Origin: Chondrus crispus
Lineage: Eukaryota > Rhodophyta > Florideophyceae > Gigartinales > Gigartinaceae
Direction: 5' to 3'
DNA length: 64,000 nucleotides
Assembly (NCBI RefSeq): GCF_000350225.1
Contig: NW_005178889.1
Location: forward strand, 1-64,000
The position numbers and the translations under genes are program-made. Shown here in pieces: positions 1 through 11,230 of the stretch (positions are counted from its first letter, which is position 1; each line of letters opens with the position of its first letter). The notes beneath the pieces were generated by a model. It did not search any database. It saw only the letters and a program-made list of their open reading frames with translations, and had not been told where the DNA came from.

Positions 1-80
1 ATGGTTGTGCTTTAGATGCCAATGGTGTATTATTTGGTCGATGGCCTTACGGGCGATCGGGGGTATGTGTGGTGCAGGCG

Positions 81-1922
81 TTAACCGTATGGGCGTTGGT
101 GTATTGGATCTCGTTTTTGGAATGACAGGGAGCAGGGCCCTGCTTGCGATGAGGGGTGGTGAAGTTGGGCGGATTGTGTCCTGACTGTGGTGGGGGGGTT
201 TTCTGCGTGTGCCGCGGGCGTGGAGCGTGCGTGCGGCTCTTGCTCGTAGGTTACGAGTTGATTTCTATGCTTACGCGCGGATGGTAGGGTTCCACGGGGC
301 TGTGCCGATGATGGTGAGTTTTTGTCGAAGAGGTATGCGGCTTCTGGCGTGAACAGAACGTTTCCGTGGGTCTTCGCGATCGCTTGGACTGAGAGGAGGT
401 GTCTGTTGATGTTGGGCGACACGACAGCGGTATACTTGAGCTTGTGGCCTTTATTCGTTGAGATCGTTGTCTGTCTGGCGTGTGTGCATTGCACGATTGG
501 GATAGTGGCGGGTTTGGTTTTATGTCGAACTGGCCGATGTGTTTGGAGTGAGGAGGGGTCTGTGATGTGAGATGAGTGTGCGCCCGAATCCAGGATATAC
601 GTACAGTTATCGCCATGTGGAGTGTGGCTTGTCACATCATTTAGCTCCATTCCCGTGTCGCTTGTGTGGTTGAAGTGACCTTGGGCTGCACGCGCCGTTT
701 GGTATGGCTTGGATCGGGGTGGTTGGCGTGTGGTCCGGTGACAGGGGTGTGCGGCGTGGTAGCGTTCGAGGTCGGTGTGTCTGGGGTGGGCAACACCTCG
801 AGACATGTGGAAGCCGCACGGATTTTTCGGGATTGGCAGGTTCTAGCGTGGGTGACGGTTGTACCCCTGTGGGGCTTGGGTTGTAATTCTGCTTAAAATA
901 TGAGCTTCTTACCTTGCTGTGCATGTTAGAGGGTCGAGGTAATGTTGATTTTCTGTATAAGTCCTAACAGTTGAACTTGTGCCCGAAGTCTTTTGTGCCT
1001 TTGGGATCTAGAGCAATGAGCTGGCTGCCGATTCTGGCAGTGACTGGGTTGAATCGCAGTTCGTCGATGAGAAACCCAACGGTTGTTTTGGGGACTGAGA
1101 TCTCTCAGAACCGGGCTGTTATCGTCTTGGTCCGGATCTGTTCATGAGCTGCGATGTACTGTGCGAGTGTTATATCTGGGAGGTAGTTTGTCTGCTCTGC
1201 GAGTTGCTTCAGATACTTGTGATCTGAAGCATTGGTGGTATCCAGGTGAGGGGTGACAGCCTGAATCAGATCGTAGGGATTTGGATCGCTGGGTGGAGTC
1301 AGGAGGAGGTTGGCTATTTGGGGGGTATGGGCGTGATTAATTTTCCGAGTAGGTAGTTCTTGTGTGTGTGGAACGTTTCCATTTCAGTCATGTCCAGTGG
1401 GGGAATGGGGTTGCTTGTGATCTGTTCTATGACGTTGATAGTGTGTGCCGCTGCTCTAGTTGCGATTATATAAGGTCCATAGTTGGTGAGATCGAGGCGT
1501 GGTATGTCCAGGCGTTTGTCCATAGTTCTGAGGTCTTTGTGTGTGTTGAAGTGCTGTGGTGTGGTTTTATTGCTTGTCTTGTTGTTTGGTTTGTGTTTTG
1601 TCGTGTTTTTGTCGAAGTCGTCTGATCTGTTTGTGGTGGTGCTCATGTGAGGGGATGAGTGGTGTTTAGCCTGGGGCTCCTCTGCATTGGAAGAGATCGG
1701 TTGGTTCTTGTCGTGGTGGAGTGTGTTGTTGATGTCGGTATAGCATAAACACCTCCGACGGAGAGCGGTGAATGCACAGTTCGGGGGAGACCCTGGAGGG
1801 CGAGAAGACGTGGGAAGCAGAACACCAGCTAACGAGACCTGGCAGCGGGCCCGGGTAGAGTGGTAGAGCAGGGACGGTGGAGGACGCGCGCACGCGCGGG
1901 CCGATCTACGCCTCGACGCCAC
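81..1922 (-). mobile_element. Broken Ty1/copia-like LTR retroelement fragment (gag and protease parts)
   Basis: The minus strand carries gag-like sequence at roughly 1.1-1.6 kb (a stretch around RLDIPRLDLTNYGPYI) and, nearer the window start, a copia-type aspartic protease region with the box YILDSGAHSSHI at about 0.58 kb. The following residues (LLSVQAIAK) fit the copia protease/pre-integrase junction. Integrase and RT would lie to the left, outside the window or lost. The element is clearly broken, with several breaks, and no LTR pair could be recognised. I treat it as a fossil. The family call rests on the protease box and order of parts. The gag assignment is weaker. Confidence 0.6.
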
Positions 1923-2162
1923 GAAGCAGCGCTGGGAAACGTTCCAGCCCTGACGGGCGGAGGCGGACCTGGGTTCGCTCCCGTGCGGGCGCGTCCTCTA
2001 CCCGCTGCGTCCCTTCTCACGCGTGATGAACGGTAGGCGCGCCTTTAGAATAAGCTGGGAGTCGGACCTTCGCGGAAGGTCGTGGACAAGTCCGTGCTTG
2101 TCCCCGCTTCGCCGCTACCGGTCCGCTCCGTATTTAATATACAAAGTAATACAACATAACAC

Positions 2163-2182
2163 TACAGTACCTCGGTACTGTA
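2163..2182. repeat. Short inverted repeat TACAGTACC/GGTACTGTA
   Basis: Arms TACAGTACC (2163-2171) and GGTACTGTA (2174-2182) are exact reverse complements with a 2-base loop. The same core recurs in a longer hairpin at 56544-56576. Confidence 0.7.
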
Positions 2183-2322
2183 CTGTAATACTGTCAGCCG
2201 TCTAGGCTGACACCATACGTAGTACCCGTGTGTGCGCGCACTTCGTTCGCGCGCGATACACGTGTGCGCGTGTATGTGCTTGTCTCTCATACCCATGGTG
2301 TACACGTGGACATGCGCGGTGG

Positions 2323-2349
2323 TACTGTAGAGCGTCGGGCTCTACAGTA
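2323..2349. repeat. Short inverted repeat TACTGTAGAGC/GCTCTACAGTA
   Basis: Exact 11-bp arms (2323-2333 and 2339-2349) with a 5-base loop. It may form a hairpin in RNA or a cruciform in DNA. Its function is unknown. Confidence 0.7.
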
Positions 2350-2450
2350 TCTGATCTCATTCTTGATCTAATCAAAATAAAGCCCCCAGGGGGGGTTATA
2401 CTACAGTCAGGTGAGGCTGTTAATTAATGCAAGGTATCGAAAGGTGCCCA

Positions 2451-5400
2451 TTACCTGTGTGAATCAAAGACCGATGACTTCTCGTTTACTCGTCGTCGCT
2501 CGTTGGTTAAGTCTGTTTTCTGAGGGACAACTTGTCTTGCGCGGCCTGACAGTAGCATCATTACCTTGGGAGATGTGGAGGCGGTTAAAGAATAGCGGCT
2601 GTCAGCGACGAAGCGCCCAACTTCAAATCGCTTGGCAAGCGTTGCATGGAAGTCGTTGACTTCATGTGGTGAACCGACTACTAGGAAATCATCCAAGACC
2701 TTGCAAATAGCCAGAGCAATATTTCTTCCCTCGGCGAACTTCATGAAGAGTTGTGGCATGCCAGGGATTGGTACAATGCCTTTCCTAGACATCCAACTTT
2801 CTATTTCCACCTGTAAGAAATAGAAAAGTCGCCACAGAACCCCACGGGCCGCCCAACCTTTTGGCAATCGACGATGGATGTGGTAAGAGAGGTAACCTCC
2901 CTGCAGCCACGCACCCTTAATGTCGATTGTGGCTATGACCACGTTCAAGACAGCAGCGATGAATAACACCAGTCTGATCACTGGGAATTGTGCAGTTGCG
3001 GAATCCTTCCGGACACTCTCCTTATCTCTGTCGCCGTTTCCGTGAGGCACCATTCGGCACTTCAGCCGGAGTTTGTCCTCTTCCCCATCGGTCTTCACTT
3101 GGAAGAAATGATGCGATGAAATAATGCTGGCACCTATAGGGATGGAACTCAAGCTGACTTCTTCAAAGGCACCGCCGTAGTTAGTCTTCTCAGCAGCTGT
3201 GGCTCTTTCAATCAGCCATCGGGGCACGAACTGCAGTTGAAATCCGGAGGCGGTTTTGTCTCTGATGATCCCTTCAACTCGACGCAGAAAGTCCTCCTCC
3301 AAGGACTGAATTTCAAACGGCAGCTCCGGGGGACTCCCTCGGAGCTGCCTTCCTGCATTGGTAAGGTGAGAGTAAAGCCTTCGAGGCTTGATTCTCACCT
3401 TACCAATGTCTTTCTCGGGACGAGGTGGGTCAAACGGTTTGTTGAGAGTCCCCTGTTGCCTCGCTGGATCGGACGGATTGCAATTTCCTGTAGGGGTCTC
3501 ACAGGATTGTATGAACTTGAAGACTTCTTAGTATTTTCGAAGAAGGCAGGATCTTCTTCGAGATACCTCGGGACGTTGTCATCAGCAAGTACTCTTGAAT
3601 CCCCTCCGTGTTTTCTGAACTCAAGAATCTCATCGTGATGAGGAAGGTGGGCGTCATTTCCGTCCTTCCACGGGAAGGTTGTTGGGAGACCATCATCGAT
3701 TGGCAAGCCTTGACTCCGGGACTCCGAGTTGTCGGTTTGATGCTGGTTGATCGCTACCTCGGTTTCATCCGTATCGAAGACGGCATACGACCGGGGTAAA
3801 CTTAACCAATCTGGTTCAGATCCAACATCGAGGATGACCGTGGAGCTATGCGCACATCTCAATACGCACCCCTAATTGGCTTACCACGGTGTTCCGGGGT
3901 ACTTCACATAATAACCATGTGCGGCTCGACTGCACGTCCATATTCGGTTTCCCATTTGCCAATCTTGACGTAGCGCTTGAAGTAGTGGACGAGAGCGCCA
4001 CATCGAAGGTCTTCGGCAGGGGCAGTGTTAGGTGACCGGCCCTCGTAAAGCATCATGAGGGCCAGATTGGCAAGTTGCTCTTCGTCGGCGGCCATGATTT
4101 GGCCGGACACAACACTTTTTGGGAGTCCAGCGATGGAGGATTGTAGACCCTAGAAAGTTCAAAGCTTCTCATTCTCTTGCGACGGTACATTATGTTCCTC
4201 AAATATGTTGCAAGGGAGATAACGGCGGACTTCCTCACCTCCACATTGCGTGAATGTATGAAAAACTGTCCATCTTTAGTTGTCCTTTGGGCTATCAACC
4301 GGACCACCGCTTTCTTACTCTCAAGGACCCAAGCTTCAAGCTTGACCCAACAAGTTGTTCGGTCTTCGAGCAGGAAATGGCTGAAAATTGACACTTGCGT
4401 ACTGCAAAAGCCCTTGAACACGGAGGTATTGAACTCAGGGTCAGATAATACAACACCCGGAGGACCGTGTACATCACACCACTTGTTATCGAACACATGG
4501 GATGCCTCGTCTATCTCTCGTGTATTCATAAGCGTCGTAGCGAAAAGCCCGGTGTGTACGTCGAAGATGTGGAGTATGGGATGATTTCCCAGCTCTGTGA
4601 TCTAGTCGAACATGGTCGTTGAATGATGTCAGGAGCTTTCCGAAGGAGACCTTTCTCGAGTTGGAGGGTCTCCCGGTGCTCTTGCAAGACGTACATTTCG
4701 ATGCAAGCGTGGTGAGGGCTTGCCTTAGAACTGAGGAGAGAATAGATAATCTTCTGCATAACTAGAGCATATCTTCAAGAGGCAATTGGGAAGAGCCGTA
4801 AAGTTCGAATGCAAACCTCTTTGCCACCTTCCCTTCCTTAAACTTGGTTCTTCCGAAAGGATGTGCAAATTGCCTTGACAAGATCGAACGCAAAGATGCG
4901 AAAGTACGCCTCGAAAGACGAAGTCTTTGAGGGTACCATGAACAGGTACGTTCTCTTGGCGTCCTTATCTACCAGGGGGAGTTTTGCACTATACGCCTGA
5001 AGCAATACCTCTTTCTGCGAGAGGCCGCACACTCCAGCTTGAATAACAGGGGCGTTCTCTGGTCCGAGGAAGCTTGACTTGTAGAGTACTTCGTTGCCGA
5101 GAAGGAGAGAGCCAATTCCCTTTCTCACGTGAAACGGAATCGTTATGGTTGTCCCGTACATGTCGGTAATAGGCATATCCCTTATGGAAACGACAAGCTC
5201 GGTTTCGCTACAATCCATTCCATAATCGTGATAGAATTGTTTGCAGTCTAGCGGACGAATGGTTAGCTTGATTCGCATATTCACGTAGAGTGTAGCCGCG
5301 GCTTGGATGCCGCCGACACTCGTCGGAGTGACAACGTCTAAAATGGGATTGGGTCCTCCCGTGAGGAAAAGACGTCGGACTCGGCTCCTCGCCTGGCAAC

Positions 5401-6966
5401 GAGATTTAGTTGTCTCTGCGTCCCAGACTGGAGCCTGGACAAAAGAACCAGGAGACTTGTGCTCGTTCCCAGTGTTCCGGTAACGGTCGTTTCCAATTGT
5501 TCTTCGTCTTTTCGCGTGATGGTCTGACGCAGAGCAGCGCAGGTCACCACGGAGGTGCCACTGCTCACCACAGTTAGTACACGTGGTCCTGTAGGAGCGG
5601 GAGCCTGCTTCTTCGTAGGGGCGCTTGCATCTTCCTCTGGGTGGGTTCCGACTACGTCCACGCGCTCCATTGCGTACGACGTCATTGAAAGCGAAGTTGT
5701 CTGATCCAGCTTCAGAAGCCTTATGCCCTACAGCGAGAAGTGCATATCGAACGGTGCGCTGCGTGAGGCTTTGGACGTCCTTTATGCACTTCGAGGGAAC
5801 TTTGGTTGCCGTGAGGGTCAAGTTTCCAAGAACAGACACGGCCTCATCTAATTGAAACCTGCAAGTTTTTGCCTTAGACAAGATGATACCAGCTGCCGAA
5901 TCATTGGGAATGTCGTCTTCCTGTGGATTGATGCAGAGTCTCTGAAATGCGTCCTGGATATCCAGTCCCTCGTGCTCGAGAGCGGTATTTAAGTAGTGCC
6001 TTCCGAAGGCCTTTTTCATCTTCTCTAAGGAAGTACAGAGGGCCTTGGGGTTCTTCTACGCTCTCAAAGACCAACTTGAATTCGTCGAGATCCTAGGTGG
6101 AGACTGAATTCGTTGCCGAGGGATTCACTTCAACCGCCCGAGCTTCTGCCAAAGAAATCAACTGTAGCCTGACATTAGTCAGAGTCCCCCTCTTCGAAGT
6201 TGGCGTTGTTCAGCAAGGTGATGGACAACACTTTACCCATCTCGGAGGACGTTGAGGCGTTAGAATGCATAAGATGTTCTGCAGCCAGTCCTCGGAAGCG
6301 TGAGACGAAAACAGAGAGATCTTCGTTCTTCTTCCGGCGGCAGGTTGATACCTTATGAAATGATTTTGTCAGCCCTGAGGCCATAGCAATGGGAGGTCAA
6401 TGACGATGAGATTGACTATGTCTCGAACGGCTGCCACTTGATCGTTTTGTTTAAAATTGATCGTCCTTGCTGTCTGTGCTTCGTCAACAATTCGATTGTT
6501 GAGCACTAGGCCAACCACAGCCATAGAACGGGCGCCCAAAGGTTCATAGATCGTGGAATACATGCGATCCGTGCCACACCCAGCAGCCGACTTTATAAGG
6601 TCTATCCAGCGAGCTACTTTACGCCGCCAGTCCTAAAGATCTCCATCCTGATAGACTTAGAGAGGTTCTAGCCGCCTCTAGCCATCGCGAGTACGAACCA
6701 CTCCCTGGGCCCAAAACTGTGATAGGAATGTCAGACTCGACCGGAAGCTGAGGTTCAGTTTCCCTGAACGTGCGCAGAGGAGGGACCGGAACGGAGGTGA
6801 TCGAGCGAGGCGAAGTCGAAGGCCACAAAACCACAGGGGGACCTGGCCCCTGAGTGCGTGAATGACCCCGGGTTTCTAGTCCCTTTAATTTCCCCTCGCC
6901 TTGATTAAAGTACTGGGCAAAATTCCCACTAGTATTTTGGGATCGGCGGCCCACCGCCGCGGACAC
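2451..6966 (-). mobile_element. Broken Ty1/copia-like LTR retroelement (gag, protease, integrase, RT)
   Basis: Read on the minus strand, the parts follow the copia order. Gag comes first (about 6.97-6.1 kb, with SFHKVSTCRR and FVSRFRGLAAEH), then a CCHC zinc knuckle (CTNCGEQWHLRGDLRC, about 5.56 kb). A protease-like region follows (about 5.4-4.9 kb), then an integrase core with a HGPPGVVLSDPEF box (about 4.45 kb). RVT_2-type reverse transcriptase comes last (about 3.3-2.45 kb, with ATIDIKGAWLQGG and CKVLDDFLVVGS). The same gag and protease motifs occur in the second element at 44571-47250, so both belong to one family. It is heavily broken, with many breaks, no LTRs were recognised, and it is old. 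Confidence 0.75.
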
Positions 6967-7614
6967 TTCCAGTTGCTTTGGGCTAGCGCTGTCCTCTCTG
7001 TACCGTGCCCACGAAACAGTGACACACGTCTAGTGCAACAAGAAGGCTACAGTACCTTCTTCCGGAATGTCGCCAGCCATTCTAAATGTAGTTACCCGAA
7101 ACTCAGCAATTGGGTTTATCCAGAAATTACTACATTACCAGATTTCCAAATGTAACATACATGCACAACCCTTTCAGAAATTATCAGATTTTCCAATTTC
7201 CATTTTAGAGCCTATTGGTGCGAACCCTTAGTTACGGCTCCACGACCGAAACAACATGTGTGTACTTCTCCACATGCTTTGACCGCGCGAGAATCAGAAG
7301 GGCTTACTTTAAGGCAAGAATAGAATGGCTGCCAAGACGTTTAGAGAAACTACTCCAAAGCATAGGGGTACTTGGTTGGTGAAGGAGGTCCCGAATTTAG
7401 AGGGTTCTTCGGGTCAAGGAGGAATTAACCTTGACCCCTCTAATGAAGAAGAATAAAATCGGTGTTTCCAAGGCGGTCTCACCTACGATTCTGCCGCGAG
7501 TCCCATCCTCTTCCCTCCGACCTCTTTTACTCTCGCTGACCGACTGAAATATGGCTTACACCCTGATCTCTTCCCAACCGTCCTCAAATACGCCTTCTTT
7601 CACAGCTCCATTGA
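6967..7614. other. Gap with no supportable gene
   Basis: This stretch lies between the 5' side of the copia-like element and the Harbinger-type unit. No coding signal rises above background. A 9-bp inverted repeat (GGGTCAAGG at 7411-7419, CCTTGACCC at 7429-7437) is present. The left end of the DNA transposon may lie here, but no terminal inverted repeat was recognised. Confidence 0.4.
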
Positions 7615-8472
7615 TTTTGTTACGATATCCTGCCTTTCCCGAACTCTAAGAGCCTCCCTCCTCTTCCCCATGTGACCTCGGCCCCGAGTGACCATACACG
7701 GCGCTGCATCAACACCTTAGACGTCTCCAACAAAAGAAAGCCGTCTGGGACAGCTCCCTCCAAGTCAGTAATTGCTCCCACGACCATCAAGAAGAAGGGA
7801 ATACAATCACGCGCAAGCTCTCCCAACTATACGGAAGCCGGCACCGCCGTTTTAATGGATTTCGTGGAAGAAGTTGAACCACTCTGAGCGATTCATTGGA
7901 GCATTGCTATACAAACGTTCAATGAATGGGGTGTGGAAAACGAGCGGCTGGAAAGGGAAATCGACTCTCTTGGGTGCAACTTCGACAAACTTTCCAACGC
8001 TAAGAAGAAGACAGGCTATCCTTCAAGCTCTCTACTTGCCATGCGAGCAAAACACATAGCTCGAAACATACAAGCTAAAGGCGCCGTGGTTAAACTTGGC
8101 TACAGCACGGAAAATGGCGGTGAGGGTGCGAAGGATGGATCGGTCGGTGATGGTGGGCGAAAGCAATCGGATGGGGGTTGGGTTGGTCAGGCTGCCAAGA
8201 AGAGGAAGACAGGAGTTACTAGCGTTAGAGGACAACAGAAGGCAAGGGCGGAGCATATTTTGCAGGAACATGTCGGCAAAATGTCTGACAACATTGGCTC
8301 GTTGTCCCAGGTTCTGACGGAGCAAGCGATGGATATCGCTGCGGTATGCAGCATGGTCAACGAAGAGGTAACGGATAATTCGAAGCCGACAAGCGCAATG
8401 ATAGCGCAGATGTGTACAATGCTTCAGGGCATGATCAACGATAAGGGAGGTCTGACAATGGAGCAGACGTGA
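7615..8472 (+). pseudogene. Myb/SANT-like (DUF6818-type) DNA-binding protein, broken
   Basis: The reading frame is open from 7615 to 8472 apart from one TGA at 7885-7887. On both sides of it the pattern fits the Myb/SANT-like domain common in fungal and oomycete transposon-associated proteins: NYTEAGTAVLMDFVEEVEPL, then FNEWGVENERLEREIDSL, FDKLSNAKKKTGYPSS and MRAKHIARNIQAKG. The domain covers about 7828-8085. It is followed by a low-complexity Gly/Lys-rich linker with a basic KKRK patch (a possible nuclear signal) and a C-terminal helical segment (about 8270-8460). The TGA sits where this family usually has a small residue, so it looks like a point change of a GGA-type codon. No ATG precedes the domain in frame, so the 5' end is also lost or spliced. 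It is probably the partner of the convergent transposase. The family name is from memory of the pattern and was not searched. Confidence 0.55.
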
Positions 8473-8556
8473 ACTTTTTAAGGCCTTCCCTCTACACAAA
8501 AGAACAAGTGTGCAGTGGAGGTCGCGGGGACGGTTTCGACGCGCGTTTTGGGATGT

Positions 8557-9518
8557 TTAAAACAGGTGTAATTGGTTCAAAGGCGGAAAAAGATTGTCAA
8601 ATGTAGTTGTTGTCTTTAGGTTAGGTTCTGCTGCCGGCAATAGGTCGAATGAATCTGGTTCAGACCAACATTGCGTGTACGAAAGTTGTACATGTGCACA
8701 CAGATTCGAAGGATACGTCCACGCTTCATCGAGTCGGCCGGAAGTGATGTTTTTAAGGGCTAAAAGGGCCCCCTCAGAGCTCGCACACCCCACGCTCCAC
8801 TCCAACGATTGCCGTTGGCTTGGCATAACTCGCCGCATAAGAAGTTCAACCGCAGTTAGTGCGGTAGACTGGGGTATGTCATGGGTTTCGTCAGTTTCGC
8901 GATCGCGCAGCACCTTTCCATTCGTGACGTTAGGGTTCTTTACGAATGCACTGTCCCCAAGGATAGCGAAGCCCGGCGGTGTCATAGATCCGAGAGCGCA
9001 GAAAAATAAAGACTAAAAACGCCAGCCAACTTCGTTTCATGCCAGCTACCGGGGTAGTTACCCGACGCGTGGACGATCTCGCCAGAGAGTTCCAAACAAA
9101 GAGGTTGGTAACCTCCATATTACGCGTGAAGCCCTCGAAGTAAGCGTTTTGTATATCAATATTCGTGTAATCTGCGCACAGCATCCTCCCTCCGTTAGTT
9201 ACAGCAAACACGCCCTTCAGGAATGGGCCGTACTGCCGGTGTGTCTCAAGAATGGAAGCCAAGTGCTCCATTTCTTGCCTAGACGCCCATCGAACCGCAA
9301 ATTCTGTTCTTTATTTCCTTTACACAACACGACATAAAACTTCGAGATAGCAATTCATCCACATCCCGGCAGTACTCGGGATGAACCCAGAGATCGTGCA
9401 TATGGAATGCAAAGATCCTCTTGGATGAATATACCACGGATATAGTGACAAAATATCGACTGTTTGAAGCAGGAGATTTCGCCCCTCGTCTTAACCTTTC
9501 GACAGTAAGGGCTGCCAT
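8557..9518 (-). pseudogene. PIF/Harbinger-type DDE transposase, broken
   Basis: The minus strand shows the DDE_Tnp_4 signature in pieces across frames. A helix-turn-helix-like lead (YFVTISVVYSSKRIFAFH, about 9.46-9.41 kb) is followed by GVFAVTNGGRMLCADYTN (about 9.2 kb), where active enzymes carry the first catalytic Asp. Next come a PGSWHETKLA patch (about 9.04 kb), PPGFAILGDSAFV (about 8.97 kb, second Asp) and ETHDIPQSTALTAVELLMRR with RQSLEWSVG (about 8.88-8.80 kb, third acidic residue). The first catalytic Asp is Asn (AAC) in this copy, and there are several frame changes and stops between the blocks, so it cannot be active. It converges on the Myb-like gene. The alternative, another DDE superfamily, is less likely given the ETHDIP and GDSAF boxes. 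Confidence 0.65.
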
Positions 9519-9520
9519 AG

Positions 9521-10525
9521 TTTCAAGTTATGCCCTCTGTTGCGAAGAGAGGCCGCAGAGTGTTAAACAAGAGGTTCCAAGTGACGTTCAAAGATATCAC
9601 AAAGTATCCATCAGTGCCGCATGAGAGAATTTGCCGCCATGGTGTTGTGCATTCCGCGGAAATTGGAGACATAATCGCCGTACACTTGTATTTTGGGCTT
9701 GTTACAGATCGAGGCTGCCGTTTGCGCCACTTACGAATGACAAAAATGCCACAATTGTGGGGCATGTCGCCACTATGGAGGCAGCAACCGCAGCAGCGGT
9801 GCGGCGGACGACGTGGTCCATGTTTGGCTTCAAGACTGAGAGGCGGGTTCTGTGGGCTGCAGGGGCAAGCGATGTACGAACGTTTTATCATGGGCTCGGT
9901 GCCACATTTGGAAATCAAGAGCCACACTTGATGAGCGGCTCTAGATTTCCAATTGTGGTGCCCATTCCACCACTTTTAGAGCTCTCTGATTGGCTGCCAA
10001 GTGATAAAGTGGTAATCTGGTATTCTATGGATGCACCCATTCAACAGGGCAAATGGAAAGTAGTTCGCCAATGTGGAAAAGGACAGGTCTTCGTGCTCCA
10101 TAATAAGTGTTTATTCGTCCAGGAGATCGCAGAGGCCATTCACCGTCCGAACACCGTCGTTCATGATAGTATCAACAACCCCAGAGCATATGGATCTGAG
10201 AAGAACCAGATGGCCTCCTAAACTAACTCCATCTTTAAAGCGCAGAAGTAGACGAGATGCGGGGTCCGGATCTTGAAGTCCGTCGTTTCCTACTTCCTTG
10301 GTCGAGGTCGGAGCAGGTGTCGTTTATGCAGACTGATCTGCCGTATCTACTGGATCTGGGGTTACAAAGGTAGGACTAGTTACAGTAAATGTTACGATCT
10401 ATATTTGTTGCTAGGCTTGTTGCCACACGCTGGTCCTTTACTCCGCGGGCAGCGAAGGGGTAGGTGCTGTACAGCGATGTACACAATATCACTCCTCTCC
10501 AGGAATATTCGGCATCTCTAAAAAG
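9521..10525. other. Uncharacterised stretch upstream of the transposase remnant
   Basis: The longest open frame is on the plus strand, 9631-10221, 196 codons, with a plausible-looking middle (LWAAGASDVRTFYHGLGATF, then VVRQCGKGQVFVLHN), but I cannot assign a family. The minus strand here also has stretches that could be the decayed N-terminal part of the transposase. Both readings are weak. Confidence 0.3.
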
Positions 10526-11230
10526 CATGTAAGGGCGAAATCCATTGTAGTGCGTGAAAGACTTGGAAAGGTTTAATAAAAGCTCTTGAGTTCGACGTCG
10601 AGCCCGATGATGTCTGTTGGGGTCGTTTTAATCTGGTCAGGACCACATCCGCACCAATTACATCATGGGCCAGACTGGCCTGGCCGATCCCGAGGCCAGT
10701 CAATTATGCGCCATCGCAAAAGCCATTGTGGGCAGTTCATAATTTATCGTTGTCAGTACTGTCACATCAAGACCAATTAAGTCCAATACACGCCCGTTTG
10801 CACTTTAGGGGTGCCCCGGGGCTGTACCAGCGTCCACATTTTGGAAGTGTCCACACAGAACGACACCGCGCCCACACGACGCGTTGAAAGCGAGCAGCTG
10901 GTGTTGGCGACTTGGCGTTCACATCTGCTTTCCAGGGCTTCTATTGGTCGTTCCCGGCTACAATTTTTATGATAGACACGTCGCATATAAACCCCCCAAA
11001 CATCAGAACTCTTGTTTTAGTCAATAGAAGATGTGCCAACGCACGAACATAGGGTTGTAGACCAATCCCAGGCCCCTTACAATGGCTCCATTCCGCCCCT
11101 ATCAGTGCAAAACCCTAATATGACAACGAGAAAAAGCGCTGGGCTGCGCCATGAACCTCATTCCTGCATACTTTTTCAAATTTTCTCAACAGTATGACAC
11201 TCGTTTTCTTATCATAAGCGCCACGGTAAC
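10526..11230 (+). repeat. Left arm of a long imperfect inverted repeat
   Basis: This stretch matches the reverse complement of 13205-13714 in three blocks: the outer block (about 10526-10670, with an AATAAA near 10575), then after an extra 0.2 kb present only in this arm, a block at about 10935-11090 and one at about 11090-11230. The shared sequence includes GGGTTGTAGACCAA and a TACTTTTTCAAATTT run. Similarity is roughly 75-80% by eye. It could be two decayed LTRs in opposite orientation or the long terminal repeats of a DNA element. Confidence 0.6.

Larger units (their letters stand above)
1923..2450. other. Non-coding gap between two copia-like fragments, rich in short hairpins
   Basis: No supportable gene. 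The stretch may include a decayed 5' LTR of the fragment to its left, because it lies at that element's upstream side and has a TATA-like AT patch near 2133-2141, but no paired LTR was found. Three compact inverted repeats lie in it: 2163-2182 (9-bp arms), 2192-2212 (8-bp arms) and 2323-2349 (11-bp arms). Two of them contain TACTGTA/TACAGTA. Confidence 0.4.
7615..9520. mobile_element. Degraded PIF/Harbinger-type DNA transposon (two-gene unit)
   Basis: Two convergent coding remnants, a Myb/SANT-like DNA-binding protein on the plus strand and a DDE_Tnp_4-type transposase on the minus strand, sit 85 bp apart. Autonomous PIF/Harbinger elements are known to need exactly this pair: the transposase cuts, and the Myb-like partner helps it bind the ends and enter the nucleus. 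Terminal inverted repeats and a TTA/TAA target duplication were looked for but not found, so the outer limits are only those of the coding remnants. Both genes carry disabling changes, so the copy is inactive. Confidence 0.65.

Noticed and set aside
7411-7437. 9-bp inverted repeat GGGTCAAGG/CCTTGACCC
   Set aside because: Short arms and a 9-base loop. It is close to what chance gives in 64 kb, and no end of a DNA element coincides with it.
9523-9927. 134-codon minus-strand frame opposite the 196-codon plus-strand frame
   Set aside because: Cys/Pro/Arg-rich with no domain. It might be N-terminal transposase debris, but no alignment supports it.
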